Shown piece after piece: positions 30,823-42,840 of a stretch of DNA of 64,000 nucleotides. Made by a program: the position numbers and the translations under genes. The stretch covers positions 1,488,001-1,552,000 of the forward strand of contig NC_089391.1 in the NCBI RefSeq assembly GCF_003171515.1, written 5' to 3'. The notes below the pieces were generated by a model that had not been told where the DNA came from, did no database searches, and saw only the letters and a program-made list of their open reading frames with translations. This stretch comes from Pyrenophora tritici-repentis. Its lineage: Eukaryota > Ascomycota > Dothideomycetes > Pleosporales > Pleosporaceae. The number at the start of each line of letters is the position of its first letter. Position 1 is the stretch's first letter.

Positions 30823-33437
30823 TTACCCAACAACAGCCTTCTGACTAAGCTTCTCCAAAAACCCACTCAAATCCTCCTTTTTAATCTCAATCACACACGC
30901 TTCGAAGCTATCCATGCGTACCCTAGCACCCGTCTCACGGACGACCTCTTGGAAAGCATTTCCGAAGCGATTCCTGCCTGCGCCCCGGTGTTCATCCTCT
31001 TCTTCTTCGTCTGAGCTGTCGTTGTCTGAGGAATCTGACGCTTCGGCTTCTGATTCAGAGTCATCCGCGACCTCATCTTCATCCAGGCCTGCCGCGAGAT
31101 TGCGTGCAATGCGGGCTTTACGACGTTGCTCCCTAGCCTCCTCGCGCTTCGCTTGTCGTGCTTCCTTTGCTTTCATCTTGGCCTCTCGTTTCTGCAGACG
31201 CGACTTTGCAGATTCGGTTGCGCCGCCACCGCCTAAACCGACGACGACGTAGAGACCTCTTGAGTCGTCCAGGCCGGCCATTACGAGTTCCGAGCCCTTA
31301 TTCTTACCCTTTGTGCCGTTGAGTTCGACGATAGCTTCAGCGATCCAGAGGGCGAGTTTAGTGAGGGCGCCAGGGTGTGTGAAGAGCTGGACGTCCGGGC
31401 CTTCTTTAACGACGGCCATGCGAAAGGCGCGGAGGTGACGGATTTGCTTCTTTTCGATGAGTGCGGTTCCGGTGCGGAGGATGGCGCGATAAAGATGTTG
31501 GGCGGTGCTGATGTGGTTTACGAGCATGTCGATGTTGCCGAGGGCGTCGTAGGCGGTCCAGAAGCGGCTGGTGATGTGTTCTTGGGCGAGGTCTTGCTGT
31601 TCCTGGGTCGTGGTGGCTATTTCGTTGTTCTCGCTGTTGCCGACAAAGTTTGAGCTGTCAAAGGAGGATTGGTTGAGGCTCTTTGCGTCGCCGACTTCGA
31701 GGATGGCGCCTAGGATGACACCTGCATCGATTGCAGAGAGACAGGCTTTCCAGCCCCAGCAACGGACGAATCCCCATCCGTCTTTGGGGTCGCCTGTGCT
31801 TGATTTTGGAGGTACGAGGCCGTCGAGACCGTATTGTGGGGCGAACTTGATGAGGCGTTCTCGGAGGCCGCGCTTGAGCTCCATGTCCATATGTGTGAAG
31901 CGCTGTTTGCACTCTGTTAGAGAGACACCCATCTTTGCTAATAACTTGGCAAGACGCTTCTGCCCCGCGTCGCTCCAGATGTGTAGTTTGGCAGAGAGGT
32001 AGGGTGAGTGCAGCATGCTCTCGTATAGAGACCAGTGCCGTAGAAGGAGAAAGCGTGGTTCGGGGGATAGGCGGATGGACTTGTCTGTTGCTGAGCGGGC
32101 GGTTGTAGGAATGACACCCCACACTTCGCCCATTGTGGCCTCACGAGACATGCTTGTAGCATCTGTGACAGGGTTTAGACGGCGTACTTCGTCTCGCAGG
32201 ACTGAGCGAATATTCTCTCCTCGGTTGCCATTCCAGCCTGCTGAACCACCCTGTGCTGAGAGGGGATTCAGACCAACCCCGCTCCCCGTCCGCCCATACA
32301 GCTCCAGACTGCTGACACCGACAATGGCGTTCCATAGCAAGTCGTTGTCTTCGCGGCCGAGTTCCGATGCCAGGTTATATACGAGCGAGGAGACGGGGTC
32401 CGAGTATGAGGTGCCGAGTTCGTAGTACTTGTCTAGGGTATGTGCGTACTTATTCCGCTTCTTGATGAGCTGCCGCCGTAGGCTTTTTAGTGATTGCTCT
32501 TGTGGCGGGGCTATGGCGGGGGATACGGAGCGGCTGCGGGAGTCTGAGCGGGAGAAGTCTGAGGATCCGCCTAATTGAGCAGCGAGTAAACCCCTCTGCC
32601 GTCTCGGCTCGGGTGAAGATGGTATTGAGCCTCCCTGGATGTTGTTAGTATAACTCTAATACATGTGAATGTCGTACATACCGAATTGCTCCTCCGTCTC
32701 TGCGCTGGCCGCTCGTCATCTGTCATGTCATGATCTGAATCATCCTCCTCCCCCCATGACTTCCTTTTCTTCGGTGCTTGTCCAGAGGGCGGCTGTTCTT
32801 CCTGGTCGTCGTCGTCGTCCTCGCTCATGTCGTCTTCCTCTCCAACCTCTGGCATCTCCTCAAGACCAGCATACGCCTCCCGTTCTGCTTGTAGTTCGTC
32901 CTCGATATCGCCGTCATCGAATACTATAATGCCGCCTCTTGAGGATTGGTACGACTGCAATATCTTGCCCTTGTCTACCCCCGCTTGTCTCCGCACAAAC
33001 TCTCCTGTAGCTGGGTCGTGACTTATGGGGGCCGCAAATACATTGGTCAGGTTCCACGGCCTTCTTGCATCCAGGAGCCAGACTTCAACATCTCCAGTCC
33101 CGCCCTCTCCATTCTCGTCTACATCCAGACCCAATATCTCCTCCATGTCTACCATGCCTCCCACGCCCAGACAAATCACGACACCCCCGCTTCCGCCGTC
33201 TGTTGTCCGCATTGGCCGCACCAGCTCTTCTGCCGCTCTCGAGAGGTCGCCATATCCAGCAATTGGTTGAATCTTGTGAGGAATGTAGTCCCGCTTTAGT
33301 AATGCGGTGAGTATTCGACAGGCACAGAGCGCGTCAGGTTCGAGGGCGACTAGAAGCAGAACTGGCGGTGCGGCGGCATGTGTGCGTTTTATGAGGTTCT
33401 GGTAAAGATGCGCTATTAAGTTCCGCGGCAAGTACAT
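30823..33437 (-). CDS. cdc45: DNA replication initiation factor Cdc45
   Basis: Exons 33437-32682 and 32634-30823 with a 47-bp intron (GTATGT, branch ACTAAC, CAG); 855 residues. The N terminus (MYLPRNLIAHLYQNLIKR, then LVALEPDALCACRILTALLKRD) and the later LWNAIVGVSSLELYGR and GWGFVRCWGWKACLSAIDAG blocks identify Cdc45. Two acidic low-complexity regions are present, one before intron 1 and one near the C terminus (30985-31080), beside a Lys/Arg/Glu-rich helix. Cdc45 binds Mcm2-7 and GINS to form the CMG replicative helicase; its RecJ-like fold is catalytically inactive. Confidence 0.95.
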
Positions 33438-34066
33438 GGCTGCGGCTGTATAGAAGATATGTCCTGGGTGTTGAGAAAACGCGCGGAGAAGCGCGTCTGG
33501 GGGGTTCGAGGGGTTTGGTAGGGCGGAGTGAAGCTTATCGTATGCTCAACATTGGGTGTGAAAATAATAGAGGGTGTGATTAAAATATGAAGGCTGCAGA
33601 AGGGCAATTCGTATGTGTGGGTGCGGATGCTTGCACCGCCGCGACTCTCGACAATATGAGGACGTGACCGACGCGTTCCGCGCTAGCCTCGGAATCGGGA
33701 TGGTCTGGCGCGCCTCTGACGTGAACATTCACTTCCGCCTCGATTCCGATCGTGCTGAGCGACCTCATCTCTATCCATTGCTAATAATCGGCAGTGCAAA
33801 GTTACATCTACGGTTCTAAAACATCATATTGCGATATCACAAATCACCTTGGAAAACAACATTGATCATAAGTGAGATTCTCATTAAGATTTCCCGATGC
33901 CGAGATACATAGAGGAAGGTCCATTGTCGCTTATCAGCCAGCAAAACGAGCTTCTCAAAGGAAGTGTAGGCCCCTATCTGTTCACTTGTCTTATGTTGTT
34001 GCTTATCTGAGTCCATATGCAGCCCTGATTCCAGACCATTAGTCTAAGAAAGGACTCTAACACCGT
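33438..34066. other. Intergenic region upstream of cdc45
   Basis: Promoter of cdc45 and 3' flank of the next gene; no other feature recognised. Confidence 0.45.
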
Positions 34067-35691
34067 CTAGCGCTGGCTTTCTTCTTTCTTGCCACATTCC
34101 CCCTTGGAGAGTGAGGCTTCTTTGTGATCCATCCTCACGATGTCTGCCCAGTCTGGCGGTCCTGGTTTAGCCTCAGCAACCTCATGCTTGGGAGGAACTG
34201 CGATCTGGACGAGAGCAGGAACGATATCGTAACGATGGTCGAAGTTCTTGCCATGCATGTCACCCCACTTGGTAAGGCCAGGATTGACAATGAATGTCAC
34301 TGTTGCTTCATGGACGTCTTCGTCGTCAGTGTCCGGCATGAGTTTCATCGAGTCCATGCTGAACTTTGCTCCGACCGGGGGATAAGTGATCCGAAGACGG
34401 ATTCGCTGAAGTGACATGTTCATCGCAAACGCGAACGATTTGTTGACGATGTTCTGGATTTGAGGACCTTCGACTCCTGTAGATACCTTCGAAAGGTGAC
34501 TTCCGATGGTGTTGTATATCTCCTTCCGCAAAGCGAGGATATCAGGCTCAAGATATTGGTGCATTTCTTTTACTTTCCCATGGGTGATGACGTCTCTGTC
34601 CACGAGCGCGAGCACACTCTCTGTTGTCGTGAAACGCCATGTCTCACTGAGAGCAGTGGGTTTTGGCCACTCACCAAAGTGACCACCCAGATAGATGTTG
34701 CTCCAGGTCGCATTCAAGACTTTGCATCGATCTCCGAATATCACAAACGGTGTTTGGAACACGTTTTGGAGAAGTACGGACCAGACCCAGGCTTCGACCA
34801 AGAGTTTCTTTTGCGCGCGACCGGTCAAGTGATCGGGAGATACATTCTGCAAGAGAAGAACAGGGCCGAAGACAGTCGAAATATCCTTGGTCTCGTCAAT
34901 GCGAACTGTGCGACTCAGAGTCTTGACAAGCGCAATGATAACGCGGAATTCTTGAGCCAACTCTTCGTCGGAAGCAACACTGACCCTCTCTAACTTTGCG
35001 AGCATCTCTTTCTGGAGCGTCCTGACTTGCTCTGACAAGGAAGTGACTTCTGCAGCAGAGGAAACTGCATCAGCAGCAGAGGCATTGGCATCAGCAGCAT
35101 CCTTTGAGAGAGCTGCGGCGACCTCAAGAATAGCACTCTTAGTCCACTTAGCAGGCATAGTATCATGCTTCATCGCATAAGGACTAAGATGTTTTTGCAT
35201 TATGGTCTGGAGTACTTCGAGGGATGTCATGCCTCTGTGTTGTTCAGAAATGGTTGCAGCCTGGGCTTTGATCGTGTCCAACTGGTTCCTGTTGACTGCC
35301 AGAGCCTTGGCGTGTTTGGTTCGCTCTTCCTTGAGATCATTTTCGCATTGTATGAGCGCCTGGTGAAGCTGTGCGATGATATCCTCTGAAGAAACCCTAG
35401 GTTCTCTTACTTCAGGGTAACGCTGAGTCTCCGTGTACTGGTTCGCCGTCTTGCTTCGAGGTTGGGCTGACTGTTCAACACTGCTCATTCTTGTGGCAGA
35501 ATCTCCGGTACTGTAGTTTCCTGGGTGATTGCGCGACGCAGCGGGCGGGTTGGTACTAGGTGGAGCCATGAAGGCGGCGACCTTAAAATTGTGTTGTTAG
35601 TGGACGGAATCAACCCAGATTCAGAGACATGCATAGCACTTACTGCTCCCGATACTGCTTCGGAGGCTACAGTTTTCAACTTGTCCAGCAT
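34067..35691 (-). CDS. Hypothetical coiled-coil protein
   Basis: Exons 35691-35644 and 35581-34067; the 61-bp intron has GTAAGT, branch ACTAAC and AAG. 520 residues. The first exon gives a short amphipathic start (MLDKLKTVASEAVSGA). Then come a polar region, a coiled coil (HQALIQCENDLKEERTKH; about 35160-35390) and an Ala/Ser helix (about 35030-35120). A globular C-terminal half contains a Trp-rich block (VEAWVWSVLLQNVFQTPFVIFG). I do not recognise the family. It is divergent from the Hsp70-like gene, 277 bp away. Confidence 0.7.
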
Positions 35692-35968
35692 AGCACCAAC
35701 AAAAGCAAAGTAGAAACTTTGCTGCGCGGACCTACGCTCTAATTCGTCTGGGTGGTGAGTGTTTAGTCAGGTAGTGAGGTGAAGTGGTGAGGACGGCAGC
35801 GAAACTGTTTAAGCGCGCAAACGTACCAAGCACCTCGCACTCACTTTCACTTCAAGCAGCTAGAAAATTTTCTTGCTGCTCGCTAAAGCTTTTCTGCTCA
35901 CACACAAGACTTACTATGTCTCCTCCACCTCACACAAGCTCACCTTGCCGCTGCGCACATATCCACCA
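35692..35968. promoter_or_regulatory. Shared divergent promoter, coiled-coil gene / Hsp70-like gene
   Basis: 277 bp separates the two starts, so regulation may be shared. No heat-shock element is claimed. Confidence 0.45.
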
Positions 35969-38000
35969 TGCTCAGCAATCGCTTGGTGGTTGGCCTAGAC
36001 TATGGCACAACGTATACAGGTAAGTCTATACTAAATGGCTTTAGCAATGAGTAGCAAGTTGACCACCATACAGGTGTTGCGTTCTGCGAGACCTCTGACA
36101 CTGGAATCGTTGGAAAAGACATTTTGGTGATCAAAGACTGGCCCTCTCGACACACCAAGATCGGCACGAAGGAGAAGGTTCCGAGTGAGATTGCACTCAA
36201 AGACCGTACCAAATGGGGCTCCCTCATCGCTCCAAATGAGAAGCGCCATATGTGGACCAAGTTGCTTCTGGATCAGCCAAAGGCTGGCGAAGTGGACGTC
36301 ATCATGAAGGAGCTGTGTCTCAACGACAAGAACGGACCATCCAACAAGCCGGTCGATATCATTGCGGACTATCTAAAACACATCAAGACTCATCTAGTCA
36401 AGAATCTTGACATCCAGTACAGCAAAGGCCTCTGGTCGACCCTGCCAATGACGCTGGTGGTTACCGTCCCGGCTGTCTGGTCAGATGCTGCGAAGAACGC
36501 CACGCTACAAGCTGTCAACAAGGCCGGTTTCAACAGCATCGAGCTACCTCAGTTGAAACGCACTGTAGTTACGACTGAGCCCGAAGCTGCTGCTATCTAT
36601 ACCATTCAATCTCTTCGTGGAGGTATTCAAGATGACCAGTTCGCCATCGGTGATGGTTTCATTGTCTGCGACATGGGAGGAGGTACCATAGACCTCATCT
36701 CTTACCGTGTCGCCGAATTGAATCCGACGACCTTGGAAGAAGCTACGGTGGGAAGTGGTGATCAGTGCGGCGGTAGCTTTGTCGAGCGAGGCTTCCTGAA
36801 GTGGCTGGAACGCCGTCTAGGCACCGCCGACTTCATGTCGATCGCTGGAAATAGGAGTGAGAACTTACCTCGTACTTCATTGTCTGCGAAGCTGAGTCGT
36901 ATGGTCCAAGACTTTGTCCTTGAGGTCAAGACTGGTTTCTCTGGTTTCGAGATCAACTTTCTCCGTCTGCCCATTCCTCTGAGTTCCATTGAAGACGATG
37001 AGGATAGAGGTATCCAGGACGGCGAGATCAGGATCACTGCGTAAGTCCATCAACCCTGTCCAGTAACGACTCACTAATGATATCAGAACCGATTTGCAGG
37101 AAATGTTCGAATTTCCACTCCTTCGCACGTATGAGCTTCTACTTGGCCAGATTGAACAGGCCCGCCACACACGTAACGTGGAGCTCAAGGTATACCACAA
37201 ATTCTATTCCTCTATGCGATCTATTTGAACACTAACGACTTTAGTCTGTCTTCATGGTTGGTGGATTCTCCGAGTCGCCCTACATCTACGAAAAGGTTAA
37301 GGCATTCGCGGAGAAGAATGGTCTACAAGCAATTCGACCTCCTCATGCGTAAGTCACACTCGCCCAAACTAAGCATAAGCAGCGACTGACAAATTATAGC
37401 TGGTCCGCTATTGTTCGCGGCGCAGCTGCCAAGGGTCTTGAAGGTGACGGCCGTGCCGAGATCAAGAATCGCAAGTGTCGTAGGTACTACGGAACCAGCT
37501 ATAACGCTCACTTCATTCCAGGAAAGCACAAGGAAATCGATTCTTTCATATCAGAATTCGACGGTGTCAAGCGGGCGAGCAATCAGGTGGAGTGGATTCT
37601 GAAGAAGGGTCAAGACCTTGCGACGAAATCAGCGTCCCATGGAAGCATGAGGTTCCACCAGAACTTTTGGGTAGGTGATGAACGCTCAACGAGCTTGTCT
37701 CTTCTGGCGAGCGATTCCTACCAGGCTCCACTTCGGTCCAAGGATCAGGTATGTTGGAGCGTAATATGCAACAATGAGGATACATGGACTAATGATAAAC
37801 AGAAAGTCTACAAGGTTGCCTCACTGGCAGTTGACTTGAGTGGTGTTCCTGAGAGCGCATTCACGACTAGCCGAAGCGTGTCTGGTGGATTCTACAGTAC
37901 ACTCCACTACCAGGTCGAGATGACTATCCAGTCTTCTCTGGAGTTCTCTCTCTTGGTCAACGGCGTTCGTTACGGCGCTGTCACTGCCAACTACGCCTAG
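35969..38000 (+). CDS. Hsp70-like actin-fold ATPase (HSPA12 type)
   Basis: Six exons: 35969-36020, 36074-37040, 37087-37189, 37245-37348, 37400-37748 and 37803-38000. All junctions keep frame, giving 590 residues. The nucleotide-binding domain shows the phosphate-1 loop GLDYGTTYTGVAF (split by intron 1), a phosphate-2 motif VCDMGGGTIDL, and the adenosine motif MVGGFSESPYI. It lacks the canonical Hsp70 substrate-binding domain and EEVD tail; the C terminus is a short beta-rich region. Such divergent HSPA12-like proteins are expanded in filamentous fungi. Clients and function are unknown. Confidence 0.88.
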
Positions 38001-38489
38001 ACAACAGCAACAACTCGTGTTTCAATCGCTATGTTGGTCTCTTCGTAGACTTTCGTACCGAAGATAACGGTTATGTCGCTTGGAAGAGTAAGACAGAACA
38101 AGATGGGAGGACTGACTGGTTGCGTTGATGTAATGGCAGCGGCTATGTCCGTAGCAACACTTCACGCTCATGTTAATCACTTCCTACGATACAGATGAGA
38201 AGACAATACAATTGAGATATTCTCAATTCACTTTCCATGAAATCACCGTATGATTGATTCGTGACTGCGAAGTGATCTGTTTGTTTGCTGTAAGTCCGCT
38301 ATGGAGTACAAAACCTCATCAGGTTGTGTGGTATGCAAACTGACAACATATGTACATGCACCGGATCATCCGAGGCAGTCACTACAGCATAGTGTTGCAG
38401 GCTGGGGTATGAGATATAGATTGATCAAATCAAACCCGGTATCCTCCACCTCAAGAAGCCAACTTACACTCACCGAAAGGCTCTTGGCA

Positions 38490-38870
38490 ACACTAACCAG
38501 CATAGAAACTAGTACCAGTGACAATCACAAAGGCTGTTATCAGTGACCAGCGAAACTGTTAATATCATTCATCGGAAACTTCTCGGTATCATCGACCAGC
38601 GCAGAGGCTAGTATCACACACCTGCTCAAAGGCTTATATCATTCACCGGAATGTTCGTGGTATGAGAGACCCAAACAAGGTCAGTATCACATACTTGCTC
38701 AAAGATTGATATTACAGACCAGAACAGAGGCTAAAATCAATCATCGGAATCTTCCCGGCATCAATAACCAGCACAAGGCCAGTATCAAGGACTAGCTTAA
38801 AGGCTACTATCATCCACCAGGAACACCACTATCAAGAACCAAACAAGATCAATATACTAAACCGCCACCA
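38490..38870. repeat. Degenerate minisatellite, approximately 25/49-bp period
   Basis: The phrase ACCAGCRCARAGGCTAGTATCA recurs with many changes, at least seven times, often alternating with a CGGAAYNTTCYCGGTATCA half. The period is about 24-25 bp, or about 49 bp for the double unit. It follows the Hsp70-like gene. Confidence 0.65.
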
Positions 38871-39148
38871 TTCAATCAATCATATCGCATCCTACTTTTA
38901 CATCGATGTCACCGACGGCGGCGATCTAGGAATCCGAACCACAGGATCGATTGTAGCACCAAAACCATTCTAACTCTCGCGCCTCTCTTCGGTAGAATCT
39001 CTGAATCTTCTCGTTTCTGGATTGTTCTCGTGTTTTTCTGCCGCCTTTTTTCACGATTGAGTATCAATTTGGTTTTGCATTTTTCTCCGCAGACGTAAAA
39101 GAAGAAGACGTGCGATTTGAATGGGAAGTACTGTGTTGAAAAGAAGTG

Positions 39149-39406
39149 CTAGAAGATGTTTAGAACGATTTTAGAGAGAGATATTTCGCTGCTGTCTCGT
39201 ATTGCGATTCTCGAATTGTTCTGCGTAGCCGACGTGCTTGATAGTCCAGGATAAAGACAATTCGAATTCGATTTGTCGATATCAGAAGTCCTAGTCTTCA
39301 GAGCGGCGCAGAACGTACTCCATGTCAAGGGTTGGTTTCCTCCATTGCGTGAAACGTTAGTGGTGGTTACGCGAGATTCCTTGTCTATTTCTGGAGGCAT
39401 AGTCAT
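39149..39406 (-). CDS. Possible small ORF or gene remnant
   Basis: 85 codons (MTMPPEIDKESRVTTTNV...) with no recognised domain, in a gene-poor region. A Trp/Cys-containing segment (PLTWSTFCAALKTR) looks protein-like, so it may be a first exon or the relic of a gene. Weak support. Confidence 0.2.
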   Translation of the reverse strand: MTMPPEIDKESRVTTTNVSRNGGNQPLTWSTFCAALKTRTSDIDKSNSNCLYPGLSSTSATQNNSRIAIRDSSEISLSKIVLNIF

Positions 39407-41087
39407 GTCGTGAAGGGGAGAAGAGTAGGGAAAGGGTGTTAGAGCATATTCAATAACAGCAGATCGAGCAACAAGTCACTAGTATCAATGTAGTCGCTAC
39501 ACTATGGAAGGAATCAACGCAAAGCAGAAGATGGTTATGGCAGTAGTGGTACACGAGTACAGATTCCACAGGGCATTGGTGTTAGAACAGTATCAATATC
39601 AGGATAACCATGCTAGATTCACTCGCATTCTCCACCCCTTCCTTACTCCCCACGCAACTGCATCTACAACACTCGCTTACCGTGATTTTCCACGCAGCTT
39701 CCTGTGAGCTTAAAAGGTGTGTATGCGACAACTACGCTGTAGATCTTCTCTTACAGGCGCATCAAAGCTGATGTAGTCCACTTCCTCAACACCACGGGAA
39801 TAACTCCCTACTTCCGCTACGCCCGTCCGAACCCTCACCGGGAACACCAACTCACAAAAACCATTGACCGGTAAATCATCACATGGATTTCGTCTCACAG
39901 CCATCGTCACAGGCGCAAAGAAAGGCCGAGTACGGCATAGAAGAGCCTCCGCCTCCGCCTCGCCCTGCCCGCGCGGAAGCTCTGCCCCACAAGGCTGCAG
40001 CTGCAGCCATAAGCACTCGCCACACAACAGCGAAGGATCCAACATACACAAGGATGACAGAATACCCATGTCAGCCTTATAATATTTCGCATGCATAGCG
40101 CGGTTACCCGCGTGCCGCCAACAGCGTAGGAGACGGAAGACGGGGGAGGCGAATCACTTCCCTAAAGCGAGTAGAATCATGTAAGATTCGCAGTTGTGAT
40201 GGCACAATTCGCCACGAGCCCTTGTTGCTGCCGCGTGGACATGTGCAATACGTTTGCCTGATGGATAGGCATCTAGAATCTGTCTGCCTTGTTAACGCCC
40301 GTGTGTGTGTACCATACTAGTGCGCAGGAGGTGAATAAGTTGCCCCATCCGTTCTGTTGGGACTACGGTGTAGCCCACGCAACGCTGACTTCCAATTGTC
40401 AGCCATGCGTCGTGTATCCGGGTGAATACCAAGTGTGATGACGGGAATGCTACTGTGGGTTCGTTTGAGCTGACTCGTGCCGTGCCACAAGCCATGGTCG
40501 GTTGGGGAAATTCAGTATTTGGTTCCGATAGTAAACCTATTGGTTGTGAGATTCGCAGGGCTGGCAGGGATGTAGGAAATATCGGTACGGGCGGTAAACT
40601 GAGTATGCGGTTCAGCCTTATGACATGCAGGTCCTTCTCTAGGTCTCATAGTAGGAGTCTGGGCCCTCTCTCGTATTAATGCGGAGGCGAGATTTGGGAA
40701 TCGGTTTTCGTGATTCCAAGTGGCTTGATTGGAATAATACTGAAGACGATTGAAGCGGAACAGGTCGTGGTAACATGGCCAGCATGATGTTAGCTTGAGC
40801 AGTGTACCCAAGAGATACGCCAAAACCGAGTGATTAATACAAAACCGAGATTGCAGCGAAGACTATAGAAGGAAACATCCAGGCACTGCCCTAATATAAC
40901 ATGTGTACATCCCTTTTGAGCGTGTGTATTTGAGTAGAAGACAAAGGCGATCGTGACAACGCGAAAGAGCAAGAAATGATCTGGGATAAGGAAAACTTCC
41001 AGGCCTGTCGCACAGCGAACGAAACCTCTTAGCATAGACAATGCAGAACAATGACGATAAAAAGGAAATAAAAGACTCGCAAATGCA

Positions 41088-42840
41088 TCAAGCCTGCTCA
41101 GCGATCGTGTGTCTGGATTTGACAGCCAGGCATCGTCGAACTTGGAGCATCGTGCGTAAAGCAAATATCGTAGTATCGGCATGCTCGAAAGGAACCGAGA
41201 CGGCCGCGCGAACCGCATAGAGCGCAAAACACTTTCTCATCCACGGCAAGGATTGCAGCGTTGCTTCGGACCAGGGAACCTCCAAAGACCATGATGCCGC
41301 TGCACCTATGAGTGTGACCCATAGAAAAACGCCTGAAAGATCAAAGCCCCAGCAATTCTGTACATCTGTTCTTCCAAGAGCATCGTGTAGGGCTGAAAGC
41401 AAGGTATCGGGCCTGGATCCAGAGGTGCTTGCGTACATGGTGTTCGCCGAGTCTGCAAAGCTTGTCCCGTGAATGATGGACCGACAATAGATCAAGGCGG
41501 CCAAGCGACAGCTCTCGTAAATCCAGTCCCGTGCTAGGTCGGCGTTTGTCGAGGGCAATGAGAGAAGTCGCGAGTAAATGTGGTGGAGTTGTAATTCGTA
41601 ACTCCCCGGTCGCCGTTGTGTGCCGTCCACCTGGTTCCAACGTGCTAGAAAAGTGTGCGTGCATCTTTGCATATTATTCACAATCTCACTCGTGCCAGCG
41701 GAGCATCCACGGTATAATCGTGGAACATTTTCCAAAGGGGTAGATAGTGGAGAGATCGGGCTGGCAGTATCGGACCAGGCTTCAGCGGATGGCCGTGGGG
41801 TGAGTTCTGCTGATTCGGGTCGTCCTCTTGATATGGCAAAGGTAAGCATAACCCTACATGATGTTAGTCTGATACACTTGCCAATCTGGTTGTCACCTAC
41901 AAGGTCATGAATGTCTCAACGTTGGTGCTCAGTCCAGCCCTCGAGTTCCTCAAACATGTTGCTAGGCCTTCTTGATGTAGGTTGAATACATCTTCGTTAA
42001 GACCACCAAGTTCGCTGATGAGAAGATGTAGTATACTGATAATGGTAGCATCATCTGTGTCCAGTCCGTCGCTTACCAGTCTCAATATCATAGTCTTGCC
42101 ATATACAGTGAGCTCGCTATCATAGAGCAACCCTTCATCGAGATCCTGATAGACCAAGGAGGCATGCACATGACTGAGGAATGACAGATAGTTGTCGCAG
42201 ACATATCTCATCCACGTTTGATCTATTGTGTCAGCACATGGTGGTGAACATGTACAAGTTACTTACTGTGGCAGAAGAAGGCGGTGGTGGCGATCCAGTT
42301 GTGCTTCAAGTCCTCTAGGGGCCCAGGGCTCATTGTGTCGCGGGCTGGAAACGGGTATTCAGAAGCCCTTTCGCAAATCGGGGACGCGCTGCGAGTAGGC
42401 ACTGATCTTGCTCCGGTAAGTATCTGAGCAGCAAGCCTTCGCACCGGATTTGTGGACGGCGAAGGAGTCTGGACATCGTGGGAATCCCGCCCCCAGCTGG
42501 TATCGTACTGCCTCATGGTAGTTGAGCCAGTTCTTGTCAGGCTTGAGGAATGTGTCGTATTACGTGGGCCTCTCCGGCTGCTGCCCAAGTCCGTGGGCGA
42601 GGATCCACTGTTCTCTCGATGTTTGTACATGACGTGTGATCGTATATTCCTCATAACCTCCCCAGCTCTAAAATCGTCTGGATGAGTGGCAGTGACAAAC
42701 TGCAATGAGGGCCCTTGGGCGAGACGTGGAAGGCGACGACGCCCGGGTCTTCCTTTCGTGGGCCTTGATTCGCTTGGAGAAGCCATACCGGATGGAAACG
42801 ATCGAAGAGGATGTGAAAAGGTTGGGGCAGGTTGGGGCAA
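41088..42840 (-). CDS. Fungal-specific transcription-factor-domain protein lacking a zinc cluster
   Basis: Exons 42840-42267, 42222-41901 and 41853-41088; introns of 44 bp (GTAAGT) and 47 bp (GTAGGT) keep frame; 553 residues. A second start at 42786 (MASPSES) is possible. The N terminus has a basic stretch (KGRPGRRRLPRLAQG) and then LQFVTATHPDDF and RNIRSHVMYKHRE. This start is typical of fungal regulator-like proteins that carry the fungal transcription-factor (Fungal_trans_2-like) helical domain but no Zn2Cys6 finger. The helical part begins near NQTWMRYVCDNYLSFLSHV and continues through IYESCRLAALIYCRSI. Targets are unknown. Confidence 0.8.

Larger units (their letters stand above)
38001..41087. 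other. 3.1-kb gene-poor region
   Basis: No convincing gene. It holds a degenerate tandem repeat (38490-38870). Small ORFs at 39149-39406 (minus) and 39710-40096 (minus) have no recognisable domain. A purine-poor low-complexity CCTCCGCCTCCGCCT stretch lies near 39945. Confidence 0.5.

Noticed and set aside
38925..38945. Possible tRNA B box (GGTTCGGATTCC on the minus strand)
   Set aside because: The flanking bases do not form a T stem and no A box or acceptor stem could be found.
39710..40096. 128-codon minus-strand ORF
   Set aside because: No domain, start context or splice pattern supports it; an overlapping plus-strand ORF looks equally plausible.
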